In this document: positions 7,587 through 17,003 of the stretch, piece after piece
How the letters are laid out: every line of letters begins with the position of its first letter
Numbering within the stretch: position 1 is the stretch's first letter
Assembly: GCF_005925325.1 (NCBI RefSeq)
Contig: NZ_SRMP01000001.1
Location: 496,001-560,000, forward strand
Source: Pedobacter helvus
GTDB taxonomy: Bacteria > Bacteroidota > Bacteroidia > Sphingobacteriales > Sphingobacteriaceae
DNA length: 64,000 nt
Direction of reading: 5' to 3'
Program-made: the position numbers and the translations under genes
The notes under the pieces: model-generated
What the model was told of the DNA's origin: nothing
Databases searched by the model: none
What the model saw: the letters and a program-made list of their open reading frames with translations, nothing else

Positions 7587-10325
7587 CTACCTAGATGGAG
7601 ACAACAAGTATTTACCCGCTTCTCCAACCCAATTAATTGCATTTTGATCTTTTAACACATTTTTATTTTGGTTAATTCCATTATTTACATTTTTGATATT
7701 CCAAATTCCAGTTTTCAGCCCTACACATATTACCTCAAATTTTCCTTCTTTTGGGACATTAATATCTATATCTTCAGCCAAAAACATGTTAGATTTTGCA
7801 AGGATTATAATTTTATCAGCGATTTTTAAAGAAAAATAATTTGTTTTTTCCTCAACCTCAACGGCAAGTTCCTTCGCTCCTTTCTCCGTCATTTGAAAAA
7901 TAGTAGCAAACTCAGAAAGTTTATTATCTACTTTAGGCGAAACCATTATTCTTGAACCTTTAGCTTCCGGCCAAGGAGACTTTACGGTATATAAATCTTC
8001 AAAAACCTGTGTTGAAGAATCGCCCGATAACACTTGATAATTTCTATCCGCTAAGCCAGGTTTGATCATATTCACGTAAGTAACTGCTTCTTCACCAGCA
8101 AACGAATTACTTAAAATGAATTTCCCATTATCATATATCGGCTTTCTTATGGTGTTGATTTGCCAATACTTTTTCATATCGGCAGTTTTGGATACAATCC
8201 TATCCAACAAAATCATCACCGCAGGAACATCGGTTCTTTTCAAATTCAAGAATAGCATACTTTTCGTATAATCTTCTACTTTTTCTGAATAGGCGTTGGT
8301 AATATCGACATTAAAATAACTAAACGAAGGCTTTAGAGGATCTGAACCTACGGTCGAAGACCTCACAAATCCGGTTTGAAACCAAGCATCATTCAAAACC
8401 TCTTTAACTGTACGAGGAAATCTTTGGCTAAATCTTGTTCCACCATCATTGGTTTTTGTCCTAAATAACAAAGGCTCTTTTGGATCTCTCACCAACATCA
8501 TACTATGAGCTACAGACCTCTTATTAAAGTTAAAATCGTAAGGAGAACCATAAGAAAGGTACAAACCTAGATCTCCCACTTGAATTCCTCGGTGATAGAT
8601 CTGCAAAGCACCGGCATCTGCATGCTGATGGTTACCAAAATGAAAACCGCCACCTTTTAATTCTACCACAACATTACCGCTGTTTTTATTTTCTTCCCAA
8701 CCTGTCCTCGCAATCATGCTATTCAACACAGGTCCAAAATCTTTTGTAAGTGGCAACTGATTTAAATCAAAATCTGGTTTCAAAGCAGGATCATCCAGCA
8801 ACAAAAACAACACTGGATTATCTTTTAGACCACCTTGCTTAACAAATTCACCTTTGATGATCCTGTTACCTGAGTAGGCGTAGCACAAGAGCATGGTCTG
8901 CGGATTTTTCCAGTAAAAATTGTCGCTAGCACTATACTTTACATTGAACATATCGCCATCTCGCAACATTTTACCATCGGGTGTACGCATGTAAAGCCAG
9001 TATTCGGCTAAGTTCTTAATATTATCGTCAAACACCGGATAACCAATCATTCGATAATACAACCAAGCTGCATGCATTTCCCAACCGAAACGGTAACCAC
9101 CGTAATCTACTCCTTGGTTATGTCTTGGCGACTGGTATTCGAACTTCCTTAAAGGAACCAACTGATCTAACACCCAATAAGAAGTATATTTATAGGGAAG
9201 CGGATCTTCATCATAAATAGCAATACTCATTGACAGGAAATCACGACAAATTTGCGCCTCATTTCCATGTCCGTTTACGACACTTTCTATTCCGAAGAAA
9301 GGCGGCCAGCCCATTTCCATATCAGTAGCTAAACGCATTAAGTCTTTTCTTAACTGTGCCCTGCTATCTGTATTCATGAGTGGATAACACCAATCGTAAA
9401 CCAAAGAAGCTGTATAAATTGCTCTCCCCACCTCCCTCGTAATGTCTCCGTAAGAAACATTTCCAAACTCCAATACCGAAAGATAATCTGACGCTAACTG
9501 TACAGCTTCTTTACCTACTTCCTTATCTTCAGTCATTAAGAAATAAAAAGCTTTCGCTTCGATTACTTTTTCTAGCTCTTCGTTATGAAAAACTTCTTTA
9601 TCCTTATCAAAAGCGAAATAATATGGCGATTTAGCTTTAGCCTTTACCGTATTCCAAGCAGTTGCATGAGCAGTGTCCGCCAATCTCTTCCTTATGATCG
9701 GCAATGTTTCTTGATTTACCCACAATCTCGGATGTCCACTCGGCGGAACAATTTTCGGTACGTAACTTTCCGCATCAGCAGGAGGCACTGGAGCGACAAA
9801 AGGCTTTAAAGACAATTGTTTAAGCACCAAATTAGCAGGTAGCCAAACTTTTAGTTTTTGATTTTTTGATTTAAATTCGAATTTACCCAACTCCTGCAAC
9901 CCACCTTTATATATATCATACATAATACGGTAAGTTGGTCGAGCATCTCCGTTTATTATTCTACCTTTTAAAGTTAACTTACCTGATCGATCTTCTTTCT
10001 TTAATTTCTCAAGGTCGATAGGTACGGTTTCAACTTCCAACACATACAAGCCAGATTTAGGGACTTGAACCGTCCACTCCAAATCTGGAGTAGCAATAGT
10101 TTCCAAATCTCTGTCAATTCCGTCAACATAAAAGGCAATTTGCCCGTTAAATGACGTTTTAACAACCTGGCTGTTTACCTTAGCTTTCTTATTTTCAATT
10201 CGCTGGCTTTTAACCTCAGTGTCATGTCGTTGTGCCGCAGCAATTTGAAACGCAAATAAACTGCAAAGGAAAGCCATTACGAGCTTTCCTTTATTAACAG
10301 TTTTAACCAAATATATACTGAACAT
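7587..10325 (-). CDS. Heparinase II/III-family polysaccharide lyase
   Basis: 912 residues, secreted: the hydrophobic stretch LVMAFLCSLFAFQIAAAQ (15-32) is a signal peptide after a charged N-terminus. Residues about 35-175 form a beta-rich N-terminal region, about 190-500 an alpha/alpha toroid (GHPRLW entry), and the rest the heparinase II/III beta-sandwich with GNHQHADAG at 564-572. NGHGNE gives H353 and E356 and DYGGY gives Y408. This spacing resembles my recollection of the H202/E205/Y257 catalytic set of heparinase II, with H566 or H568 as the later histidine. It should cleave a uronic-acid polysaccharide by beta-elimination in the periplasm or at the surface. It is encoded 2 bp after the lipoprotein gene at 10328. 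The glycan is unknown. Confidence 0.87.
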   Translation of the reverse strand: MFSIYLVKTVNKGKLVMAFLCSLFAFQIAAAQRHDTEVKSQRIENKKAKVNSQVVKTSFNGQIAFYVDGIDRDLETIATPDLEWTVQVPKSGLYVLEVETVPIDLEKLKKEDRSGKLTLKGRIINGDARPTYRIMYDIYKGGLQELGKFEFKSKNQKLKVWLPANLVLKQLSLKPFVAPVPPADAESYVPKIVPPSGHPRLWVNQETLPIIRKRLADTAHATAWNTVKAKAKSPYYFAFDKDKEVFHNEELEKVIEAKAFYFLMTEDKEVGKEAVQLASDYLSVLEFGNVSYGDITREVGRAIYTASLVYDWCYPLMNTDSRAQLRKDLMRLATDMEMGWPPFFGIESVVNGHGNEAQICRDFLSMSIAIYDEDPLPYKYTSYWVLDQLVPLRKFEYQSPRHNQGVDYGGYRFGWEMHAAWLYYRMIGYPVFDDNIKNLAEYWLYMRTPDGKMLRDGDMFNVKYSASDNFYWKNPQTMLLCYAYSGNRIIKGEFVKQGGLKDNPVLFLLLDDPALKPDFDLNQLPLTKDFGPVLNSMIARTGWEENKNSGNVVVELKGGGFHFGNHQHADAGALQIYHRGIQVGDLGLYLSYGSPYDFNFNKRSVAHSMMLVRDPKEPLLFRTKTNDGGTRFSQRFPRTVKEVLNDAWFQTGFVRSSTVGSDPLKPSFSYFNVDITNAYSEKVEDYTKSMLFLNLKRTDVPAVMILLDRIVSKTADMKKYWQINTIRKPIYDNGKFILSNSFAGEEAVTYVNMIKPGLADRNYQVLSGDSSTQVFEDLYTVKSPWPEAKGSRIMVSPKVDNKLSEFATIFQMTEKGAKELAVEVEEKTNYFSLKIADKIIILAKSNMFLAEDIDINVPKEGKFEVICVGLKTGIWNIKNVNNGINQNKNVLKDQNAINWVGEAGKYLLSPSR

Positions 10326-10327
10326 AG

Positions 10328-11323
10328 TTATCTAATTGCCAACCTTTTAATGCTTAGCTTCATTTCTTTTACCGAAGCCGTGTTCGTAACCGAATTCACA
10401 TAAATATAAGCATTGTACTTTCCATCTGCAGTTTGCACCCACACGCCACTTTCTACTTTCATATTAATTGCAAAATCTGGTGCATCCGTAAAATCTTTCG
10501 ACCTTAAATCAACATCGTCCACAAAAACGCCATATTGTATTCTCGATAATTGTTGATCGCGTACAGTGAAGGCTTTTACAATTTTTGTTCTGTTTTTTAA
10601 GCCAGTAGGCATTGTAAAAGTTGGCAGATAAATTGGATCTGCCGTTGGCGCTACCAAAGAATGCAAATAAGTCACATTTGTAGGTGCTCTATATAGGTAA
10701 ACCAAATCTATCTTATCTGGATTTGCAGCTGCAAAATTTGCATCGTATAATTTCATATCCGCAATAGACAGATAGAAATCTGTACCATCTTTGGCCACTA
10801 AATCTAAGGCCATATCCATGTTTCTAATTTCATGGGGACCAGACTGGTAAGAAATTGTTTCGCCATTGCTAGATTTTGCCGTAAAAGTAAAACTGATAGA
10901 TTTACCTCTAGCCTCTTCTGGAATTTTATAGTAGTAACGTAAGGTCGACGCCGAAAAGTTACCAGTATAAGTTACGGTCGTTGTTTTTCCATTAGTCACC
11001 GAAGGATCACCAACCGCAGTACCTACATCTGCACCAGAACTATTGGTATTAAAAAATCTATTATCCAAATATGTACCTGTAGCGCCAGCAATGCTTGCCT
11101 CTACAGTCATAGATGAAATTTTACCTTTTTCAGGTAAGATTGCCGCCGCATAAGCAAATTCAATAGTGCCGCCAACAATATTAGGCCCCAATGATCTTTT
11201 GATCAAATCGTTCTGCAATTTGTCTGATGCAGTTGGAATAGCGTATTCCTTGTCTTTACAAGCGCCGAAGCATACAGCAAGCAACATTAAAGACATCAAT
11301 ATTTTAAAATTTATCTGTTTCAT
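10328..11323 (-). CDS. PUL surface lipoprotein in the SusE/F position (DUF4466-like)
   Basis: 331 residues. The N-terminus MKQINFKILMSLMLLAVCFGAC ends in a lipobox with Cys22 followed by KDKE, so it is a lipoprotein probably exported to the outer surface. The body is beta-rich and Ser/Thr/Asn-rich with no catalytic motif I recognise. It resembles DUF4466-type proteins encoded downstream of SusD in Bacteroidota; that link is from memory and moderate. Its position after SusC, SusD and another small lipoprotein argues for glycan binding. It lies 2 bp before the lyase gene. Confidence 0.75.
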   Translation of the reverse strand: MKQINFKILMSLMLLAVCFGACKDKEYAIPTASDKLQNDLIKRSLGPNIVGGTIEFAYAAAILPEKGKISSMTVEASIAGATGTYLDNRFFNTNSSGADVGTAVGDPSVTNGKTTTVTYTGNFSASTLRYYYKIPEEARGKSISFTFTAKSSNGETISYQSGPHEIRNMDMALDLVAKDGTDFYLSIADMKLYDANFAAANPDKIDLVYLYRAPTNVTYLHSLVAPTADPIYLPTFTMPTGLKNRTKIVKAFTVRDQQLSRIQYGVFVDDVDLRSKDFTDAPDFAINMKVESGVWVQTADGKYNAYIYVNSVTNTASVKEMKLSIKRLAIR

Positions 11324-11333
11324 CTTGCTTAGC

Positions 11334-11732
11334 TTATTGTTTTACAGTTAAAAAGACTTTGTAAGTTTTTCTTACTTTACGATTTCCCGAAACCACAGTC
11401 CACTCTTTTGGTTTAGAAAGATCAGAAAAATCTACCTTGCCTACAATTTTAGGATCTAGAACGGCATCTACCACTAGCGTAAATTGAGGATATAGATTTT
11501 TTAAATCAGTACCGTAAAATACTTCCACGTTAATAGTTTGCGCTGTCGTATCTATAGTTGCTGCTTTCGTTCTTACTGTTTGAAAATCGGCACCTAACAG
11601 CTCAAAACTACTTACGTAACATTCTGCTCTTTGGGTAATCAAAAGCCCATCATCATCCATTGGATAATCTTTTTTACAAGAAACCACAACGAATAGCACC
11701 AGTATAAATTGAATTAATAATATTCTTTTCAT
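11334..11732 (-). CDS. Small SusE-like lipoprotein (DUF5018-like)
   Basis: 132 residues from the ATG at 11732, chosen because it gives an ideal lipoprotein signal (MKRILLIQFILVLFVVVSC, Cys19). The longer frame from 11759 would overlap the SusD stop and put nine residues before the signal. The rest looks like one or two small beta-sandwich repeats (TINVEVFYGTDLKNLYPQF; KTYKVFLTV), similar to the DUF5018-related domains of PUL lipoproteins. It is encoded immediately after SusD and is probably a cell-surface accessory glycan-binding protein. No enzyme motif is visible. Confidence 0.72.
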   Translation of the reverse strand: MKRILLIQFILVLFVVVSCKKDYPMDDDGLLITQRAECYVSSFELLGADFQTVRTKAATIDTTAQTINVEVFYGTDLKNLYPQFTLVVDAVLDPKIVGKVDFSDLSKPKEWTVVSGNRKVRKTYKVFLTVKQ

Positions 11733-11749
11733 GATTTTAATAGTTAGGA

Positions 11750-13588
11750 TTATCTCCAAGGTTTATTCTGCGTAAGATTTTTATTTCTCACCCTTTCCGT
11801 TTCCGGAATTTGATAAATATAGCATCTCTGATATACTAACTCATCTGCATTAAAGAAAAAGCGCTCCCAATTGTTGCCCCAACTATCTTGGAACCATTTA
11901 CCAGCACCATAAGCAGGTCCGAAAACAGACTCGATCTTTCTCCATCTTCTTAAATCAAATGCTCGTTGCCCCTCTCCAAACAGTTCTACAATTCTTTCTT
12001 GCTCAATAGCATCGAAGAAAGCTGCAGGAGTTGCAGTTTTTGATGCCGCCAGAGCTGGAAGCTTACCTCTAGCCCTTACTCTATTCACCAAAGCTATAGC
12101 ATCCGCTTGTGGACCACTAACTTCGTTTGTTGCTTCTGCATACATTAAGAAAACATCCGCCAAACGCATCAATGGCCAGTTATAGTCGCCCGAACTTCTG
12201 TTTGCACCACCATAGTTACGTACAAACTTTCTCGATTGCAGGCCTGAAAGATTGGTTGTATTATCATTAAAAGCCGGATAAGTTACTCCATCAATGGTAA
12301 TGTTACCGCTCCAAGTTTTATACAAGAATGCAACGAAGCCCGTAGTTTCTGTGGTACCAATACCCATAATTTTCTCATAATCCCAAAGCAAAGTAGCTTT
12401 CATTCTATAGTCTCTATTTCGATAACTTTCTGGATTAACAGAAGAGTTTGGCGTTGTACGAGCTACATTACCCACTGCTGGAACGGTTGGGTTCATTTGT
12501 ACCATCTTAGGTAAAAAATCACCAGTGATGGTAGATTGGTACCTGTCTGCCAATTCGTACCTCGGAATGGCTTGGTTTTGTGAAAGCCCCACAGAAACAC
12601 CTGTCCAAACCCTCATGTACTCTTCACTTTGACCTGTCGCATTTCCTCCGTGAGTAATTGTCATCAACATTTCACCATCAGCATTTGGATTTCCAGTAGA
12701 TGGAATAAACATATAGTAATAGTTAGGCAGTACATCGGCTTTACCCATTTCGCCCCATTCACCAGGGGCACCACCTCTAAATAAATTCAAGCCAAACTCA
12801 TTAATTACTCTTTTAAAGTCAGCTGCAGCACCTTCAAATGCCACTCTCGCTTCGGCAGCAGATTGCTGAAAGCCTTCTAATTCAGGCCAACCATTCTTTT
12901 TCCAAGAGCCCCAAAACAATTGCAGTTTACCTCTAAAGGCTAGCGCTGCAGGTTTACCAGCCCTACCAATAGCGGCACCTTTATTAGGCAACTTATCTGC
13001 CGCGTAGGTAAAATCAGCATAAATAGAATCTTTCACCTTCGTTATCGAAGATCTAGAAATGGTATCTACTTCAATAGGAGCATTTACGATTTTATAAATA
13101 TAAGGCACATCTCCCCATAGAGAAATTAAGCGAAAATAAGCTATACCTCTCAACAAACGGGCTTCGCCAATAATAGCTTCTAAATTTTGTTTTGATGCTG
13201 TTGTTTTTGCATTTGGGAGCAGCCTATTTCTTACATTTTCTATAACGTAATTTGAAGTATTGATAGATCCATACAATTCTTTATACAATGCTGCGGCGCC
13301 TCCACCGTAAGCACTTGGATTGTTTACCGTAATACTGATAGGCGCTGCCCCAGTATTGTACATTTTAAGGAAATCTCCGTGCCCATCGAAATGATAATCC
13401 CTATCGAAGCATGGTCTAAATTCATTATAATTCCCCATTAACGCGGTTAAAGCATCTGCTTCTGTCAACCAAAAAGTATTGCTATTTGGCGAAACGGTGG
13501 CATTCTGATTTAACAAGTCTTTCCTACAGCCGGCCATAACTACAACCGACAAAAAGGCAAAAACGATATATATAATTTTCTTATTCAT
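11750..13588 (-). CDS. susD: RagB/SusD-family outer-membrane lipoprotein
   Basis: 612 residues from the ATG at 13588 (a second ATG three codons upstream is at 13597). The signal MNKKIIYIVFAFLSVVVMAGC ends in a lipobox. SusD features follow: FWLTEADALTALMGNYNEF early, an EARLLRGIAYFRLISLWGDV TPR helix near 145-165, and the C-terminal NWPLMRLADVFLMYAEATNE and LFGEGQRAFDLRRW segments typical of RagB/SusD. It caps the SusC channel and binds the glycan at the cell surface. It lies 12 bp after the SusC stop. The symbol is used in the family sense only; the substrate is not starch. Confidence 0.95.
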   Translation of the reverse strand: MNKKIIYIVFAFLSVVVMAGCRKDLLNQNATVSPNSNTFWLTEADALTALMGNYNEFRPCFDRDYHFDGHGDFLKMYNTGAAPISITVNNPSAYGGGAAALYKELYGSINTSNYVIENVRNRLLPNAKTTASKQNLEAIIGEARLLRGIAYFRLISLWGDVPYIYKIVNAPIEVDTISRSSITKVKDSIYADFTYAADKLPNKGAAIGRAGKPAALAFRGKLQLFWGSWKKNGWPELEGFQQSAAEARVAFEGAAADFKRVINEFGLNLFRGGAPGEWGEMGKADVLPNYYYMFIPSTGNPNADGEMLMTITHGGNATGQSEEYMRVWTGVSVGLSQNQAIPRYELADRYQSTITGDFLPKMVQMNPTVPAVGNVARTTPNSSVNPESYRNRDYRMKATLLWDYEKIMGIGTTETTGFVAFLYKTWSGNITIDGVTYPAFNDNTTNLSGLQSRKFVRNYGGANRSSGDYNWPLMRLADVFLMYAEATNEVSGPQADAIALVNRVRARGKLPALAASKTATPAAFFDAIEQERIVELFGEGQRAFDLRRWRKIESVFGPAYGAGKWFQDSWGNNWERFFFNADELVYQRCYIYQIPETERVRNKNLTQNKPWR

Positions 13589-13600
13589 GGCGATCATTCA

Positions 13601-16600
13601 TTAAAAGTCAAAGTTTAACCCAAATACAAAAGTTTTTGTAATCGGATAAGTATCATTGGCGTAGGTATTTTTCTCTGGATCTATACCGTTAAACTTGGTG
13701 AAGGTTAATAAATTATCAGCAGATACATATCCTCTAATTTTTTTCACTCCAATTTTTTGGATGATATTGTTTTTAAAGGTATAGCCCAACTGAACATTCT
13801 TCAACCTTAGGTACGACAGATCTTGCAACCAGAAAGTACTTACATAGTTATTGGTACTGGTAGAGCCCGATCCACTAGGAAGTAACCTAGGATACTCAGC
13901 ACCTCTATTGTCTAAATTCCAGGTTTGATATAATTGTTCATAAGTTACCGCCTGGTTTGCGGTACCCAAGAAAGGGCTATTGATCCTGTTCATCCAAAAT
14001 TCTTTTCTGCCGTACGCACCTTGAAGCAATATGGCAAAATCAAATCCTTTCCACGAAGCAGCGCCTCGTAAAGCGTAGTTAGAAGTAGGGCGGCCTAGCT
14101 GGTAATTCGGATATGCTTTTCTGTCATTAGCATCAATCCTACCATCACCATTTAAATCTTTGATCAAGATATCACCTGGCGCAGCATTTTGGGGTGTAGC
14201 CTTATAAACATCTTCCCAAGTTTGCGCAATTCCTATAGATTCGAAAGCATACACAAAATTATAAGGCATATCAACAAACAGCGAACCCCTCTGCAAAGTC
14301 TCACTCCAAGACAATAATGTATTCTTATTAGTAGAGTAATTAAGATTTACGGTATATCGGAAATCACCTTTTTTATCATTCCATGTTAAATTCGTTTCGA
14401 AACCTTGGTTTCTCATATCGCCAATATTTCTTCTTGGAGCAACGTAAACGCCAGTAAGCAAGTTCGATAAGTCGGATTCCCTATTCATTCCAATAGTTTT
14501 TCTGTCATAAAAATCTAACTCTAACAATAACTTGTTATTGAACAACGACACATCTAAACCTAAATTTAATATGTTAGTTTTTTCCCAAGTAAGTGCGTAG
14601 TTAATGAACTTTTTATTGGTAAGACCAACTACAGGCGCTCCATCCAGGAAATAATGTCCGGCGGTTAACAACTCTTGTTGCTCATAGCGACCAACACCAC
14701 TGTTGTTACCCAAACCACCGTAAGAAACCCTAAACTTTGCCGAGCTAACTTTTATTTTCTCTAAGAATGGTTTGATGAATTCTTCTTCAGATAAACGCCA
14801 TCCAAAAGCCCCAGCAGGAAAATAACCATATTGATCTCCAGGCAAGAACCTTGAAGAACCATCAGCTCTAAATGTACCTTCCAAGATATATCGATCTTTA
14901 AAAGTGTAACCCAACTTACCGATATAAGAACGCAAGCCTTCCATTTCTGAGCTACCACCAGTAGTTTGAACATCATTCAAAGCTCCATCGATCTCAAAAA
15001 TATTAGGATTTAAACGCGTCCCTCTACTTGCCGACAAATAACGATCCTTCCAAAACTCCTCACTATAAATAGCCGCCGCCGAAATGGTATGGATTTTACC
15101 AAAAGTTCTGTCATAGCTTACTTTCGCATTCAGCTGAGTTTTAATATTTTCACGATCGGTGTTATAAATAGGTTCGTTATTACCTACATAAATTCTCGGT
15201 CCGAAACTGTCTGTTTGAAAATTATAAGCCTGTGTAGGAATATCCGCCCTCCAATCAAACCTGTCGTTGTAACTTAACGAGTAATTTACGTTTGCAGTTA
15301 AACCCAAGATAGGCTTCCACTCTAGATAGCCATTTAAATTGGCCTGTTTCTGGTTCATGTTATTTCTATTCCTCACCATGTAATCCGCATACATATTAGA
15401 AGCCTGAGAACTCTCATTGTAAGCCATCGCTCCACCATAGTAGCCAGTAACCGGATCATAAGGCAATATACCTGCTGGTGCACTGAACAAATCTAAACCG
15501 CTTGTACCGTTAGCAGTCATCCCTTCGGAGTAGTTATATTTAAACTGAGACCAGTTACCAGAAAATCTTATCCCCGAAGTTAACTTCTCAGCAACCTTAG
15601 TATCTAGATTGAATGCCAAATTGTAACGGTTAAAGTTATTTTCGATTTGTATGCCTCGCTCATCTAAAGCCCCTACAGATAAATAATAATTGGTATTTTC
15701 ACTACCGCCGTTAACCGCTACATTATAGTTTTGAGCAAGACCATCTCTAAGCACTACATCCCACCAATTGGTACTCGGATACCTCTTTGGATCGATCATA
15801 CTTAAAGCTAACCATTGATCGATAGTTCCATTTTTAAATGCAAAGTTAGAAGCGGCCACATTAGCTGACTGAGCAATTTGAGTAGCTGTTAAAGCTTTCG
15901 CATAGTTATCGATAAAATCTACGTTAGCCGTGGGGTTAGTGATCGAAAGATTGCTGTTAAAGCTAATGCTTGGCTTCGAATTTCGCTTACCAGATTTGGT
16001 AGTAATTAATATGACACCATTTGCCGCTCTAGATCCGTATACAGCAGCGGAAGCAGCATCTTTAAGTACAGATACACTTTCGATATCATTCACATTTACC
16101 CTGTTCATATTTACATCGGGCATACCATCTACCACAATAAGTGGTCCTGCATTATTCACCGTTCCTAATCCCCTAATCATCAACTCAGCTGCATTATTAC
16201 CTGCCATTCCCGAGTTTTGAGTTACCGCCAAACCTGGCAACAAGCCCTGCAAGGCAGAAGAAGCATTTGAAAGCCCCCTGCTACTCACCGTCTCATCAAA
16301 TTTAGCTGAAGCCACCGCTCCAACAATATTTCCTTTTTTTTGCGTACCGTAACCCACTACCACCACTTCATTCAGCTTACTTAATTCAGCTTTTAACACT
16401 ACAGCCGCAGCTTCTTTAGGAGATACCTCTACAGCTGCAAAGCCGATTAGTTTAAACCTAATTTTATCTGTTTCGGAAGCTTTGATTTGAAATTTGCCCT
16501 CACCATCGGTTACGGTAACTTCTAATGTTTTTAGATTTCGAACTTCTACACCTGGCAAAGGCATACCATCTTCATCTTTTACAATACCAACTACAGTTCT

Positions 16601-16774
16601 TTGAAAATTTACTGCTTTCAAAAATACTTCATTGTCGTAAACACGATACCCTTCGGTGCCAAAGTGTTCTTCTGCCCTATCCCTAGCGTGGCTCAAACCG
16701 GGACAAATAGCGCAAAGCAGCAAAAAATACCGTGATTTCAATACTGCCCTTGCCTTCAGAAATTTACATTTCAT
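13601..16774 (-). CDS. susC: SusC/RagA-family TonB-dependent outer-membrane transporter
   Basis: About 1057 residues. I take the ATG at 16774 because the upstream ATG at 16828 overlaps a GTATAC operator and would place 18 odd residues before the signal peptide (hydrophobic FLLLCAICPG). Domains in order: carboxypeptidase-regulatory-like domain (TVVGIVKDEDGMPLPGVEV), the SusC signature LNEVVVVGYGTQKK, TonB plug (ALQGLLPGLAVTQNSG; DAASAAVYGSRAANGVILITT) and a 22-strand barrel ending in KTFVFGLNFDF. It imports the oligosaccharide through the outer membrane with the SusD partner encoded next. The symbol is used in the family sense. Confidence 0.96.
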   Translation of the reverse strand: MKCKFLKARAVLKSRYFLLLCAICPGLSHARDRAEEHFGTEGYRVYDNEVFLKAVNFQRTVVGIVKDEDGMPLPGVEVRNLKTLEVTVTDGEGKFQIKASETDKIRFKLIGFAAVEVSPKEAAAVVLKAELSKLNEVVVVGYGTQKKGNIVGAVASAKFDETVSSRGLSNASSALQGLLPGLAVTQNSGMAGNNAAELMIRGLGTVNNAGPLIVVDGMPDVNMNRVNVNDIESVSVLKDAASAAVYGSRAANGVILITTKSGKRNSKPSISFNSNLSITNPTANVDFIDNYAKALTATQIAQSANVAASNFAFKNGTIDQWLALSMIDPKRYPSTNWWDVVLRDGLAQNYNVAVNGGSENTNYYLSVGALDERGIQIENNFNRYNLAFNLDTKVAEKLTSGIRFSGNWSQFKYNYSEGMTANGTSGLDLFSAPAGILPYDPVTGYYGGAMAYNESSQASNMYADYMVRNRNNMNQKQANLNGYLEWKPILGLTANVNYSLSYNDRFDWRADIPTQAYNFQTDSFGPRIYVGNNEPIYNTDRENIKTQLNAKVSYDRTFGKIHTISAAAIYSEEFWKDRYLSASRGTRLNPNIFEIDGALNDVQTTGGSSEMEGLRSYIGKLGYTFKDRYILEGTFRADGSSRFLPGDQYGYFPAGAFGWRLSEEEFIKPFLEKIKVSSAKFRVSYGGLGNNSGVGRYEQQELLTAGHYFLDGAPVVGLTNKKFINYALTWEKTNILNLGLDVSLFNNKLLLELDFYDRKTIGMNRESDLSNLLTGVYVAPRRNIGDMRNQGFETNLTWNDKKGDFRYTVNLNYSTNKNTLLSWSETLQRGSLFVDMPYNFVYAFESIGIAQTWEDVYKATPQNAAPGDILIKDLNGDGRIDANDRKAYPNYQLGRPTSNYALRGAASWKGFDFAILLQGAYGRKEFWMNRINSPFLGTANQAVTYEQLYQTWNLDNRGAEYPRLLPSGSGSTSTNNYVSTFWLQDLSYLRLKNVQLGYTFKNNIIQKIGVKKIRGYVSADNLLTFTKFNGIDPEKNTYANDTYPITKTFVFGLNFDF

Positions 16775-16820
16775 AGTACTTAGGTTAAAATAGTTTGTTA
16801 GGTTATCTTTAAGTAAAATT

Positions 16821-16934
16821 GTATACATTATAAAGCTACAATTGAATACTTTTAGTTGAAATTAGAAAGTATTTTTTTAAAAACAAAATTATTTAACTAA
16901 AAAAAATACAAACGAAATTAAATTTTGTATACAA
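16821..16934. promoter_or_regulatory. Divergent promoter region with GTATAC operators
   Basis: Between susC (minus) and the PQQ dehydrogenase gene (plus) lie GTATAC at 16821-16826 and a perfect 10-bp palindrome TTGTATACAA at 16925-16934. A degenerate GTATAT follows near 16950. On the susC strand a TAGCTTTA sequence (close to the -7 TAnnTTTG) sits just upstream of the first site, so a bound repressor would cover the start of transcription. The motif matches the pair at 6009-6040. Confidence 0.55.
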
Positions 16935-17003
16935 TTTTAATGTTTTTTTGTATATATATTTATTTTAACTACTTTAGACAAACAAACAACCAAACTAGGC
17001 AAG

